Source: Leadbetterella byssophila_A (GTDB lineage Bacteria > Bacteroidota > Bacteroidia > Cytophagales > Spirosomataceae). From it: a stretch of 64,000 bases of DNA. Below, piece by piece: positions 8,666 to 17,111 of the stretch. The notes under the pieces are model-generated. The model did no database searches. It saw nothing but the letters and a program-made list of their open reading frames with translations, and had not been told where the DNA came from. The stretch covers positions 1-64,000 of the forward strand of contig JBEBRR010000017.1 of assembly GCA_040394735.1 (NCBI GenBank). Direction: 5' to 3'. Positions within the stretch are counted from its first letter, which is position 1. Every line of letters starts with the position of its first letter. The translations under genes and the position numbers were made by a program.

Positions 8666-9676
8666 ATGAATACAAAACTCTTCCTCGCAGGAGCTCTGCT
8701 GATAGCCGGAGCAGCCAATGCCCAAAACGTATCCAACCAGAAGGTAGGAAACGGAATTTACGAACTGGTTTACAATGAAACGGACAATTCCGTTTACGTG
8801 GCCAGTGCAGGTTCACGTACCAAGCCAGGTGGCTTTCTGTATCAGCTCGACGGCAGCACGCTGCTGGTAAAAGACAGCATTGCCCTGACCGATACACCGC
8901 CTTTCGGTCTGACCCTGAATAAGAAAACACAGACGGTTTACAGCACCAATACCCGGACCAACTCGGTGAGCGCTGTAGATATCAAAAACAAAAAGGTACT
9001 GGCTACCATTAAACCTGAAGATGATAAATCGCATACCCGCGAAGCCGTAGCCGATGAAAAGAACAATAAAATCTATATTTCAGATGTAGGCCGCCCCAGC
9101 AGAATCTGGGTGATTGACGGCAAAACCCAGAAATTTGAAAAGATGATCAGCAATACGGGTGTTTCCACTACCGGCCTGGCCCTTGATGAAAGCGCACAAA
9201 AACTGTATGCCACCAATATGGGCACCAACAAGGTGATTGTGGTAGACCTGAAATCAGCGGCCGTAGTAGACTCTTTTGCTACCGGCGGTGATGCCTCCAT
9301 TAACCTGGCCCTGGACAAAGCCAATAACCGGCTTTTTGTGGTCAGCCAGAAAAGTAACGATGTCAATATAATTGACCTGAAGACGAAATCAGTGGTAAAA
9401 ACCTTACCGGCAGGAAAAGGCGCGCTGGGAATTGCCTTTGACGAAAAAAGAAACCGTCTTTATACCGCTAACCGTGGCGACGGCACCGTTACGGTCATTG
9501 ATACCAAAGCCCTGACCGTTCTGGATAACATCAAGACCGGCGGATCTTTCCCCAATACCGTGGTGGTCAATAAAAAAGACGGCAGTATTTATGTAACCAA
9601 CAAAGGACAGGGCAAGCGCGACGAGCCTTCCTACGTGGACCCGAACGGCGACGTGGTCACTCATATCAAATTCTAA
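8666..9676 (+). CDS. Periplasmic YncE-like beta-propeller protein
   Basis: A 336-residue protein with a signal peptide (about 1-19, ends GAANAQ) and a seven-bladed-propeller pattern: repeated Y-VTN-like units such as VIVVDLKSAAVVDSFATGG, NDVNIIDLKTKSVVKTLPAGK and GTVTVIDTKALTVLDNIKTGG, each about 42 residues. It resembles E. coli YncE, an iron-repressed periplasmic propeller. It is the last gene of the receptor-lipoprotein-esterase operon (6 bases after the esterase stop) and a strong hairpin follows at 9683-9710. No catalytic residues are visible; a binding or scaffold role is likely. Confidence 0.82.
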   Translation: MNTKLFLAGALLIAGAANAQNVSNQKVGNGIYELVYNETDNSVYVASAGSRTKPGGFLYQLDGSTLLVKDSIALTDTPPFGLTLNKKTQTVYSTNTRTNSVSAVDIKNKKVLATIKPEDDKSHTREAVADEKNNKIYISDVGRPSRIWVIDGKTQKFEKMISNTGVSTTGLALDESAQKLYATNMGTNKVIVVDLKSAAVVDSFATGGDASINLALDKANNRLFVVSQKSNDVNIIDLKTKSVVKTLPAGKGALGIAFDEKRNRLYTANRGDGTVTVIDTKALTVLDNIKTGGSFPNTVVVNKKDGSIYVTNKGQGKRDEPSYVDPNGDVVTHIKF

Positions 9677-9682
9677 TAGATT

Positions 9683-9710
9683 CAAAGGCCCTCAATTACG
9701 GGGGCCTTTG
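9683..9710. terminator. Hairpin between convergent genes
   Basis: A perfect 9-bp stem CAAAGGCCC/GGGCCTTTG (9683-9691 with 9702-9710, loop of 10) sits between the stop of the YncE-like gene and the stop of the convergent glycosyltransferase gene, overlapping the latter's stop codon. It can serve both directions, though the T runs are short. Confidence 0.65.
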
Positions 9711-11203
9711 ATTTTCACCCACACCGTTCCATATTTTTCATAAAGCATTTCATAATGATAATCCCGGAAATCAGTGATCCTGCCCACGGAATACTCCCCT
9801 GCCACCGGCTCCCGTACAGGGTATGCCTGCTGCCGGTAAAAAGAAAAGCTGGGCAGGTAATGGTTTCTCATCACCATATCCGTATTGACAATACCCGCCA
9901 GCTCTTTTACCGGGCCCTGCTGAAGCAAGCCGTATGCTGCCAGCGCGCTGTTTACTGAGATCAGGAAAAAAATCACAAAAACTGCGCTCTTCTTTCTTAA
10001 AGCATATAAGGAGCCGGCCAGGCAGGTCAGCTGCACACCATAATATAATGGACCGAATACTGCAGGAAAACCGGCAATGAGCAGGCGGGCATAAGCATCA
10101 GGTATTTCCGGAGCAATACGGCCGGCCGCCAGGGGGGCAGCGATCAGAAGAGCAGTAAGGCCCGCCCCCAGACCACAGGAAACCTGCTGCCATTTTACTG
10201 AAAAGTAGCCCGAGCTCAGCAATACCAGCGGGAAAAAGCCCGGCATAAGATAATGAGGCAGCTTGGTGGCTGAAAAAGTAAAAAAGAGAAAGACGGCAGC
10301 AAATACGACCAGGCATACCGTCATGGTCAGGTCATTTCTGCTTTTCGCCGCGCGATAGAGTCCGTAGACATGAGAAAAGGAAAAGGGTAGAAATCCAACC
10401 AGGAAAACCACAAAATAGTAGAGCCTGGAGCCGCTGTGCCCCTCCATCGGTTCTGAAAAACGCCCGATATTGTGTTTAAAAAAGAAATCTTCTGTCAGCA
10501 GCCAACCTACTTTACCATAGCTTAATACAAACCATGGGACCACCAGGGTCAGGAAGACAAGTAACGGAAGCGGTCTCAGCACCTGCAGAATAAAGACGGC
10601 GCTTCGCCGCCGGGCCGCAATGGCAAGTACGGCTATTCCCGAGATAAACAGGGAGACCGGCCCTTTGGTCAGGAAAGCCAGGGCATTGCAGGCCATAAAC
10701 AGGTACAGGTATTTGTTATCCCGCTCTTCTGCGAAACGGATCAGCGAAAGAATTCCTGCCGTCACAAAAAGATACAAAAGCGGATCGGCAATGGCAGACT
10801 TCGACATAAGTGAAAACTGTAAGGCCCCTGCCACGAAAAGTCCGGAGGTCACAGCCCGCTCTTCGCCGTATCTTTTACGGATAAAGATAAACAGGAGATA
10901 CTGCAGCAACAGCGAGGCCAGGATTCCCGGAATGCGGGCAGCCACTTCATTGTTTCCGCCTATGGCCAACGAGCCTGCAATTACCCAGAAAGCCAGCGGA
11001 GGTTTATCATAGCGGGGTTCGAAATTGCTTTCCAGCAGAATAAACTCCTTCTTTTCCAGCATCTCCCGGGCTACTTCTGCGGTAAATCCTTCGTCTTCAT
11101 CAAACAGCGGGACAGGGTAAAACCCAAAACCCGCATTGACCAGTACGGCCAGTATAAGAATTCCCCGTTTACTCCTGATAAAATCTTTAAATTTTGATAA
11201 CAT
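9692..11203 (-). CDS. ArnT-type (GT39/GT83) membrane glycosyltransferase
   Basis: A 503-residue polytopic membrane protein of the PMT/ArnT family, which moves sugars from polyprenyl-phosphate carriers to lipid A, protein or glycans on the periplasmic side. The N-terminal TM helix leads into the periplasmic acidic motif DEDEGFTAEVAREML (about 35-49), and RYDKPPLAFWVIAG follows, the classic PMT_2 signature. About ten further hydrophobic helices run to about residue 430, then a short soluble tail. The acceptor is unknown. It is a single gene, convergent with the receptor operon. Confidence 0.85.
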   Translation of the reverse strand: MLSKFKDFIRSKRGILILAVLVNAGFGFYPVPLFDEDEGFTAEVAREMLEKKEFILLESNFEPRYDKPPLAFWVIAGSLAIGGNNEVAARIPGILASLLLQYLLFIFIRKRYGEERAVTSGLFVAGALQFSLMSKSAIADPLLYLFVTAGILSLIRFAEERDNKYLYLFMACNALAFLTKGPVSLFISGIAVLAIAARRRSAVFILQVLRPLPLLVFLTLVVPWFVLSYGKVGWLLTEDFFFKHNIGRFSEPMEGHSGSRLYYFVVFLVGFLPFSFSHVYGLYRAAKSRNDLTMTVCLVVFAAVFLFFTFSATKLPHYLMPGFFPLVLLSSGYFSVKWQQVSCGLGAGLTALLIAAPLAAGRIAPEIPDAYARLLIAGFPAVFGPLYYGVQLTCLAGSLYALRKKSAVFVIFFLISVNSALAAYGLLQQGPVKELAGIVNTDMVMRNHYLPSFSFYRQQAYPVREPVAGEYSVGRITDFRDYHYEMLYEKYGTVWVKIKGPRN

Positions 11204-11254
11204 ACAATCTGTCCGTCTTTTCGCTATCCCCTCCTAATTTTCAGCCGAAAAACA

Positions 11255-12463
11255 ATGATTATGTTCCGGCACCTCCTTTTTCCCGCTAAGATATTACTGA
11301 CCGTGCTATCGGCACTGGTATTGTTCATATTATCTTTTTATTGCCAAACCACACTTTACACTTTTCCGGACACGGAAAGGTTTGCAGGAACAGCCTTTTA
11401 CAACCCCTATCAACAGGCAGCTGACGCTACACTCCACGCCAATTTCCATGCACACACCAGCGCCTACGGCGGAGCCACCAACGGCGATAACAGCCTGGAA
11501 GAAATGAAGGAATTTTATGAGCGGCGGGGCATTGATGTAGCCGGGATTTCCAATTATTTCCAGGCTACCCCCGGAGAAGAGCTCCGGGTGTATGAGCACG
11601 GGATCAACCTCAGCAAGACCCATAAACTGGCCATTAACCCCGGCGGTGAACTGTATTTCGACTATCCCGTATACCAGAATACTTCCCAGAAGCAGGACAT
11701 CATATCGCGGCTGAGGGGAAAAGAGGCGATTGTGGTGGTAGCCCACCCCAACATGAGAAACGGACATACCATGGAAGACATGACCCGCCTGGTAGAATAT
11801 CATTTCACCGAAATCCGGAGCTACTATGCCCATGCCGAAAAATACTGGGATGCCGCACTTCAAAGCGGAAAGCTCTCCTGGCTCATGGTCAATGATGATT
11901 CCCACGGAATCAGGAAGCAGTTGCCCGGCCGCTTTTACAATGTGGTATTTACCCCTTCAAAAGACAGCCTGCTGCCCGCCATGCTGGCAGGCCGGCACTA
12001 TGGCATCGCACAAAAGGCAGGCACCACTGACCTGAACCTCCATTACCTGACCCTGCACAACGATACCCTTCATTTTGACCTGGGACGGAACGCTTTCCTC
12101 ACCCGGCTGATTGCTGACGGCGTGGCCACAGACTCACTTCCGGGGGGGAAAGGACATTTTCTTTTTCCCCGCGGTGCCTCTTATGTACGCCTGGTGGCGG
12201 AGTCACCGCATTGCCATCTCTACACCAATCCGGTGATCCGTACACAGCAGGCAGACCGTTTTGATGCGGTGGCCTCTCTGACCCCGGTGATCCGTGTATG
12301 GCCCACGCTGGGTATCCGGCTTCTTTTCATTACCCTGTTTGCCCTGATCCTGACGGGCACTCTCCGCCTGTGGCTCAGGCTGAACCTTCCTACCCGCAAC
12401 CGCTCCCTTCATGTACCTGATCCCCGCACCTACTTCGGCTTTTCAGGGGGAAGACGCCCGTAG
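11255..12463 (+). CDS. Membrane-anchored PHP-domain metallohydrolase-like protein
   Basis: A 402-residue protein with an N-terminal TM helix (about 10-30), a central domain and a C-terminal TM helix (about 350-375) before a basic tail. The central domain carries PHP-type metal motifs: HxH in NFHAHTSAY (His65, His67), VVAHPNMRNGH (His164) and NDDSHG (Asp214, Asp215, His217). PHP enzymes are metal-dependent phosphoesterases; the substrate here cannot be named. An internal ATG at 11261 could also be the start. It is transcribed away from the adjacent glycosyltransferase and may be co-transcribed with the M14 pair, 89 bases downstream. Confidence 0.65.
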   Translation: MIMFRHLLFPAKILLTVLSALVLFILSFYCQTTLYTFPDTERFAGTAFYNPYQQAADATLHANFHAHTSAYGGATNGDNSLEEMKEFYERRGIDVAGISNYFQATPGEELRVYEHGINLSKTHKLAINPGGELYFDYPVYQNTSQKQDIISRLRGKEAIVVVAHPNMRNGHTMEDMTRLVEYHFTEIRSYYAHAEKYWDAALQSGKLSWLMVNDDSHGIRKQLPGRFYNVVFTPSKDSLLPAMLAGRHYGIAQKAGTTDLNLHYLTLHNDTLHFDLGRNAFLTRLIADGVATDSLPGGKGHFLFPRGASYVRLVAESPHCHLYTNPVIRTQQADRFDAVASLTPVIRVWPTLGIRLLFITLFALILTGTLRLWLRLNLPTRNRSLHVPDPRTYFGFSGGRRP

Positions 12464-12552
12464 CTCTATAGAATCTCTGCTTACGTCAACAAATCCTTTT
12501 ATATCGCGGAGAATTTATATATTTTGGCAAAAACATTATAACCTTAGAGTCT

Positions 12553-14181
12553 ATGAGAATAAAACTCCTCTTCTTGGGTATGTTTGCCATTATGACGCAA
12601 ACGCTGGCACAGAGCGGCTACAGCTCGCACAGCCAGTTATCTACCCGGCTTAAAGCCCTGCCTGCTAAAAGCAAGCTGGCCTCCGTAAACTCCATCGGGA
12701 AAAGCAGCGGCGGCAAAGACATCTGGGCCGTCACCCTCTCAGGCGGTGATCACAGCAAAAACAAAGCCGTGCTGATTGTAGCCGGTGCAGACGGAAGGCA
12801 CCCCGCAGGGACAGAGATGGCCGCTAAACTGGCAGAAAGGCTGGTGTCATTACCGGCCGATTCACTTACCGGCCTCCTGCAAAACAAAACCATTTACATT
12901 ATTCCCGGTCTTAACCCTGATGCGCTTGAGCAGGTAAGCGCGCAACTGAAGTACGAAAGAAGCGGAAACGCCGCTGCCCGCGATGACGACCGCGACGGTA
13001 AAACCGACGAAGACCCCTTTGAGGACCTTAATGGCGACGGGCTGATTACCCGGCTGCGCATAGAAGACCCTACCGGTAATTACGTGATTAGTAAGGATGA
13101 TGCCCGGGTGCTGGTGAAAGCCGATGCTGCGAAAGGTGAAAACGGCAGGTATCTTCTGATCACCGAAGGCACTGATAACGACAAAGACGGCCGGTTCAAT
13201 GAAGATGGTGCGGGTGGGGTGAACATAGACAAAAACTTCACCTACAATTACCCTATGTTCGAAAAAGAAGCCGGAGAATACCAGGCCTCTGAACCGGAGA
13301 CCCGCGCTTTCCTCGACTTCCTTTATAAAAACACCAATATTCATACGGTTTTTCACTTCGGACTGAGCAATAACCTTTCCGAGGCCACCAGGTTTGACCG
13401 GGCAAATGCCTCGAAACGGATCATCAGCGGCTTACAGGAAAAAGACGCAGAGGTAACCGACAGGGTTTCCAAAATGTACGGCAAGGCCGGCATTACCGAC
13501 GCCCCTGTCCTGCCGCAGACACCGGGTAATCTTACCCAGACTGCCTATTATCATGCCGGGAGGTTCAGCTATTCCACTCCGGGCTGGTGGATTCCCAAAG
13601 CCAAAGATCAGAAAGGCGGAGCGCCGGCTAAAAAACCGGAGGCCGGAAACGCCGAGGCAGAATACCTGAAATGGGCTGACGCGAAAGGCGTGAACAGCTT
13701 TGTGCCGTGGACCAGGGTAGAACATACTGACTTCCCGGGTAAAAGTGTGGAAGTGGGCGGCCTGATGCCCTATGCCCTCAACAATCCGCCCGTACAGTTC
13801 CTGGATTCGGCGGTGATCCGTCACCAGGCGTTCTTTACAGATTACCTGAAGGCTATGCCTCGCACGGAAATTGTAAATACAAAAGTGGAATCGCTGGGGA
13901 ATGGCGTCAGCCGGGTAAGCGTTACGGTAGTAAACAAAGGTCTTTTACCTACCTATCCTGAAATAGGAGAACGGGTTCGGTTCGTATACAAAGTAAGTTG
14001 TAAGATCAAACTTTCTGAAGGGCAGACCCTGATCTCCGGCAAGTTGAATAATTACCGGGGAGCGCTGGATGCCGGAGAGTCGGAAGAATACAGTTGGTTA
14101 ATCAGCGGAAAAGGCAAAGTGACCGTAGAAGGCGGCAGCCCTACTTCCGGAATCTCAAATCTTGAACTGACGCTTAAATAA
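12553..14181 (+). CDS. M14 carboxypeptidase-fold protein with altered zinc site
   Basis: A 542-residue exported protein (signal peptide 1-20, ends TLAQ) homologous in layout to the next gene. SIGKSSGGKDIWAVTLS and IYIIPGLNPDALEQ mark the M14 fold, and Asp/Gly-rich calcium-type loops occur near 145-160 (DDDRDGKTDEDPFEDLNGDG) and 203-215. Where an active M14 has HxxE, this protein has DGRH (Asp80-His83); the Asn-Arg substrate motif is replaced by KNF, and the catalytic-Glu segment reads FSYSTPGWW. A His near the second ligand position (TVFHFG) remains. I infer a non-catalytic or changed-specificity paralogue, perhaps a partner of its neighbour. The gap to the next gene is 7 bases. Confidence 0.72.
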   Translation: MRIKLLFLGMFAIMTQTLAQSGYSSHSQLSTRLKALPAKSKLASVNSIGKSSGGKDIWAVTLSGGDHSKNKAVLIVAGADGRHPAGTEMAAKLAERLVSLPADSLTGLLQNKTIYIIPGLNPDALEQVSAQLKYERSGNAAARDDDRDGKTDEDPFEDLNGDGLITRLRIEDPTGNYVISKDDARVLVKADAAKGENGRYLLITEGTDNDKDGRFNEDGAGGVNIDKNFTYNYPMFEKEAGEYQASEPETRAFLDFLYKNTNIHTVFHFGLSNNLSEATRFDRANASKRIISGLQEKDAEVTDRVSKMYGKAGITDAPVLPQTPGNLTQTAYYHAGRFSYSTPGWWIPKAKDQKGGAPAKKPEAGNAEAEYLKWADAKGVNSFVPWTRVEHTDFPGKSVEVGGLMPYALNNPPVQFLDSAVIRHQAFFTDYLKAMPRTEIVNTKVESLGNGVSRVSVTVVNKGLLPTYPEIGERVRFVYKVSCKIKLSEGQTLISGKLNNYRGALDAGESEEYSWLISGKGKVTVEGGSPTSGISNLELTLK

Positions 14182-14188
14182 GAACCTG

Positions 14189-15940
14189 ATGAAAAAGATA
14201 TTAATACTTCTGATAAGCCTGACCGCCTTTCATGTGAAGGCACAAAAAACCGATATTGCCGCCGAAGACCTGAACGGTATCCGGGCTATCGGATCGCCCG
14301 CTAACCCGAAAGTAAAGGTGTACTGGAACAAATACAGCGACCATGCTGAAATCCACCGTATTTCCAGCGACCTGGCCAAGGCCTACCCTGACCTGGTCAA
14401 GCTGCAATCTATCGGGAAATCAGTGGAAGGCCGTGACATCTGGCTCATGAGCATCACCGATTTTAAAACCGGGGAGGCCGACAGGAAGCCGGGATTTTAT
14501 ATTGACGGAAATATCCATGCCAATGAGCTTCAGGGCACGGAGGTAGCGCTTTATACGGCCTGGTACCTGGCAGAGAACTTCCATACGGTAGATTTTATCC
14601 GAGAGCTGCTGAGAGACAAAGTCTTTTATATCGCTCCTACCATCAGCCCGGATTCGAGAGAGTATTTCATCAAACAGGCCAATAACCCGAATTCTTCACG
14701 GACCGGCAGAATGCCTATGGATGACGACGGTGACGGACTCATTGACGAAGACCTGCTGGATGACCTTGACGGTGACGGAAACATCGTAATGATGCGCCGG
14801 AAATCACCTACCGGAAGATACAAGGTAGACTGCGACAACCCCCAGCGGATGGTGCTGGCTAAGGCAGATGAGCCGGGAGAATATGAAATGCTGGGTTATG
14901 AAGGCATAGATAACGACGGCGACGGCCGCGTAAACGAAGATGCTGTGGGTACATACGACCCTAACCGCGACTGGGGATGGAACTGGCAGCCTGACTACAT
15001 CCAGCGGGGTGCCCTGTACTACCCGGGTATGCTGCCGGAAACCAAGGCTGTCAAGAAATTCATCCTGGAGCATCCCAACATTGCCGGGGCACAGAGCTAT
15101 CATAATTACGGCGGTATGTTTCTCAGGGGACCGGGCGCGGCTGACGATGAAAAATATTACAGCCGTGCTGATGTACAGGTATATGATTATATCGGTAAGC
15201 TGGGCGAAAAGATGGTTCCCGGATACAATTACTTCGTGATTCACAAAGACCTGTATACGGTTTTCGGTGGGGAGATCGACTGGCTGGCGCTGGGCAAAGG
15301 GATCTTTACCTTCAGCAATGAGCTGATGACCTCCTATAAATTGTTTAACCAAAAGAGCAGCGAAGGACGTTTCCAGAATACAGAATTTGAAGATTTTGAT
15401 AAATTGCTCCTGTTCGGTGACGGATATGTCAAATGGAAGCCTTTCAAGCACCCGCAATTCGGCGATATAGAGATCGGCGGTCCCAAAAAGAACTACATAC
15501 GTAACCACCCGGGTTTCCTCCTGATGGAAGACTCACACCGGAACATGGCATTCACTATCCTGCATGCGCATCAGATGCCTAAGCTGGAAGTGGTGGAAAC
15601 CCGCAAAAAGGACCTGGGAGGCGGACTGACCGAAATAACAGCTACAGTAATGAACCGCAGGATCATTCCTACCCATTCGGCCCATGATGTCAGATATAAA
15701 ATAGAAAGACCGGATTATATCAGCCTGAAAGGCGCATCGGTTCTGGCAGGGATGATCGTGGAAAATGAAGACTTCGGCGTTACCAAAGAACAAAAAATGC
15801 AGCCGGAAAAGATAGCGGTGGAAAATATCCCCGGAATGGGCTTTGTAAAGGTCAGATGGATTGTAAAAGGAAAAACGGATACGGCTTCCGTTGAAGTAGA
15901 CAGTGCCAAGGGAGGCCTTGTATCCCAAAAACTACAATAA
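14189..15940 (+). CDS. Secreted M14 zinc carboxypeptidase
   Basis: A 583-residue exported peptidase with a signal peptide (about 1-18). The M14 site looks intact: HANE supplies zinc ligands His110 and Glu113, PNRDWGWNW the Asn-Arg pair, SYHNYGG the third ligand His305, and FTFSNELMT the catalytic Glu378. Two Asp/Gly-rich inserts (MDDDGDGLIDEDLLDDLDGDG and IDNDGDGRVNED) look like calcium-binding loops. The C-terminal 130 residues form a beta domain. It probably trims peptides in the periplasm or outside. It follows its paralogue in an operon and ends at a strong terminator. Confidence 0.85.
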   Translation: MKKILILLISLTAFHVKAQKTDIAAEDLNGIRAIGSPANPKVKVYWNKYSDHAEIHRISSDLAKAYPDLVKLQSIGKSVEGRDIWLMSITDFKTGEADRKPGFYIDGNIHANELQGTEVALYTAWYLAENFHTVDFIRELLRDKVFYIAPTISPDSREYFIKQANNPNSSRTGRMPMDDDGDGLIDEDLLDDLDGDGNIVMMRRKSPTGRYKVDCDNPQRMVLAKADEPGEYEMLGYEGIDNDGDGRVNEDAVGTYDPNRDWGWNWQPDYIQRGALYYPGMLPETKAVKKFILEHPNIAGAQSYHNYGGMFLRGPGAADDEKYYSRADVQVYDYIGKLGEKMVPGYNYFVIHKDLYTVFGGEIDWLALGKGIFTFSNELMTSYKLFNQKSSEGRFQNTEFEDFDKLLLFGDGYVKWKPFKHPQFGDIEIGGPKKNYIRNHPGFLLMEDSHRNMAFTILHAHQMPKLEVVETRKKDLGGGLTEITATVMNRRIIPTHSAHDVRYKIERPDYISLKGASVLAGMIVENEDFGVTKEQKMQPEKIAVENIPGMGFVKVRWIVKGKTDTASVEVDSAKGGLVSQKLQ

Positions 15941-15957
15941 TCTCTAAAAACGGGAAC

Positions 15958-15992
15958 ACACTTCCTCCTGCGGGGGGAAGTGTTTCTTTTTT
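15958..15992 (+). terminator. Rho-independent terminator after the M14 pair
   Basis: An 8-bp stem ACACTTCC/GGAAGTGT (15958-15965 with 15976-15983, loop of 10) is followed by TTTCTTTTTTC. It starts 18 bases after the stop codon. Confidence 0.85.
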
Positions 15993-16018
15993 CACGGTTT
16001 TGACCGTAAATTGCATCC

Positions 16019-17107
16019 ATGAAAATCGGATTTGACAGCAAGAGATTTTTCCACAATGCTTCCGGCCTGGGTAACTACAGCCGCGACCTCCTGCGGATAC
16101 TGGCCGGGCACCTGCCTGAAAACCGGTATATTCTTTTTGATAAAAAAGCTTCTGACCGGGGACAGGAAATACTGGCCTCCCCTGCTGTAACCTTTTCTCC
16201 CGTAACACCCGGCTTCCTTGCCCGCCAGCTTCAGATGGGTCGCGATGCCTGCAGCGCCCAGTGCGATATATTCCACGGCCTGTCAGGTGAGCTGCCTTTG
16301 CGTTGGGGAAAACGGAAAATCCGGAAAGTAGTCACCATTCATGACCTGATTTTCCGGATATTCCCGGAATACTACTCCTTTTTTGACAGGCAGATTCACT
16401 TCCTGAAATTCAGAAATGCCGCCCGGCAGGCCGACGTAGTCGTAGCTATTTCTGAACAGACCAAAGCCGACATTATACATTACCTGGAGATACCGGAAGA
16501 TAAGATCCGGGTGATTTACCAGGGCTGCAGCAATCTTTTCAAAATACCGTATACGGCGGAGCAGGAAGCCCGTGTAAAAAATAAATACAAGCTGCCAGAT
16601 AAGTTCCTGCTGAATGTGGGCACCCTCGAAGAGCGTAAAAACGGCGTGTCAGTGGCCAAAGCCATTCGGGGTACGGGTATTCCCCTCGTGTTTATCGGGC
16701 GGGAAACCGCTTATGCTGATGCCATCCGGAAGGCCTCTGACCTGCAGCAGGTTTATTTTCTCAAAGGCGTCAGTAATGAAGAGCTGGCGATCATTTACCG
16801 TTTGGCCACCGTTTTTATCTATCCTTCCGTATATGAGGGATTTGGTATTCCGGTGATTGAAGCGCTGTTTTCCGGTACTCCGGTAATTACGAACCGTGAC
16901 GGGGTTTTCCCGGAAGCAGGCGGTGCGTCTTCTGTTTATGCAGACGTGGCAAATACCGATGATCTGCGCTCAAAAATCGTCCATCTCTGGGAAGATGAAA
17001 ACCGGAGAATCCGGATAGCGCAGGAAGGGAGCCTGTTTGTACAGAAATTCAGGGACGAAGTCATTGCACAGCAATGGAGAGAGCTCTATGAAAGTCTTCT
17101 TTCCTGA
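16019..17107 (+). CDS. GT4 family glycosyltransferase
   Basis: A 362-residue cytoplasmic retaining glycosyltransferase with a GT-B fold. The N-terminal half has MKIGFDSKRFFHNASGLGNYSRDLL and KVVTIHDLIF; the C-terminal half has FLLNVGTLEERKN, VYFLKGVSNEELAIIYRLATVFIYPSVYEGFGIPVIEAL, where EGFGIPVIEAL is the GT4 nucleotide-sugar signature (E-x7-E). The length is normal. It converges on a GT2 gene with only 4 bases between stops. The donor and acceptor are unknown; a cell-surface glycan is likely. Confidence 0.9.
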   Translation: MKIGFDSKRFFHNASGLGNYSRDLLRILAGHLPENRYILFDKKASDRGQEILASPAVTFSPVTPGFLARQLQMGRDACSAQCDIFHGLSGELPLRWGKRKIRKVVTIHDLIFRIFPEYYSFFDRQIHFLKFRNAARQADVVVAISEQTKADIIHYLEIPEDKIRVIYQGCSNLFKIPYTAEQEARVKNKYKLPDKFLLNVGTLEERKNGVSVAKAIRGTGIPLVFIGRETAYADAIRKASDLQQVYFLKGVSNEELAIIYRLATVFIYPSVYEGFGIPVIEALFSGTPVITNRDGVFPEAGGASSVYADVANTDDLRSKIVHLWEDENRRIRIAQEGSLFVQKFRDEVIAQQWRELYESLLS

Positions 17108-17111
17108 CAGG

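Noticed and set aside
12411..12653. An 80-codon frame across the gap before the first M14 gene
   Set aside because: It overlaps the end of the PHP gene and the signal peptide region of the M14 gene, with no motif of its own.
14804..15508. A 234-codon minus-strand frame opposite the active M14 gene
   Set aside because: The plus-strand M14 gene is complete with all catalytic motifs; the antisense product is compositionally odd and unrecognisable.
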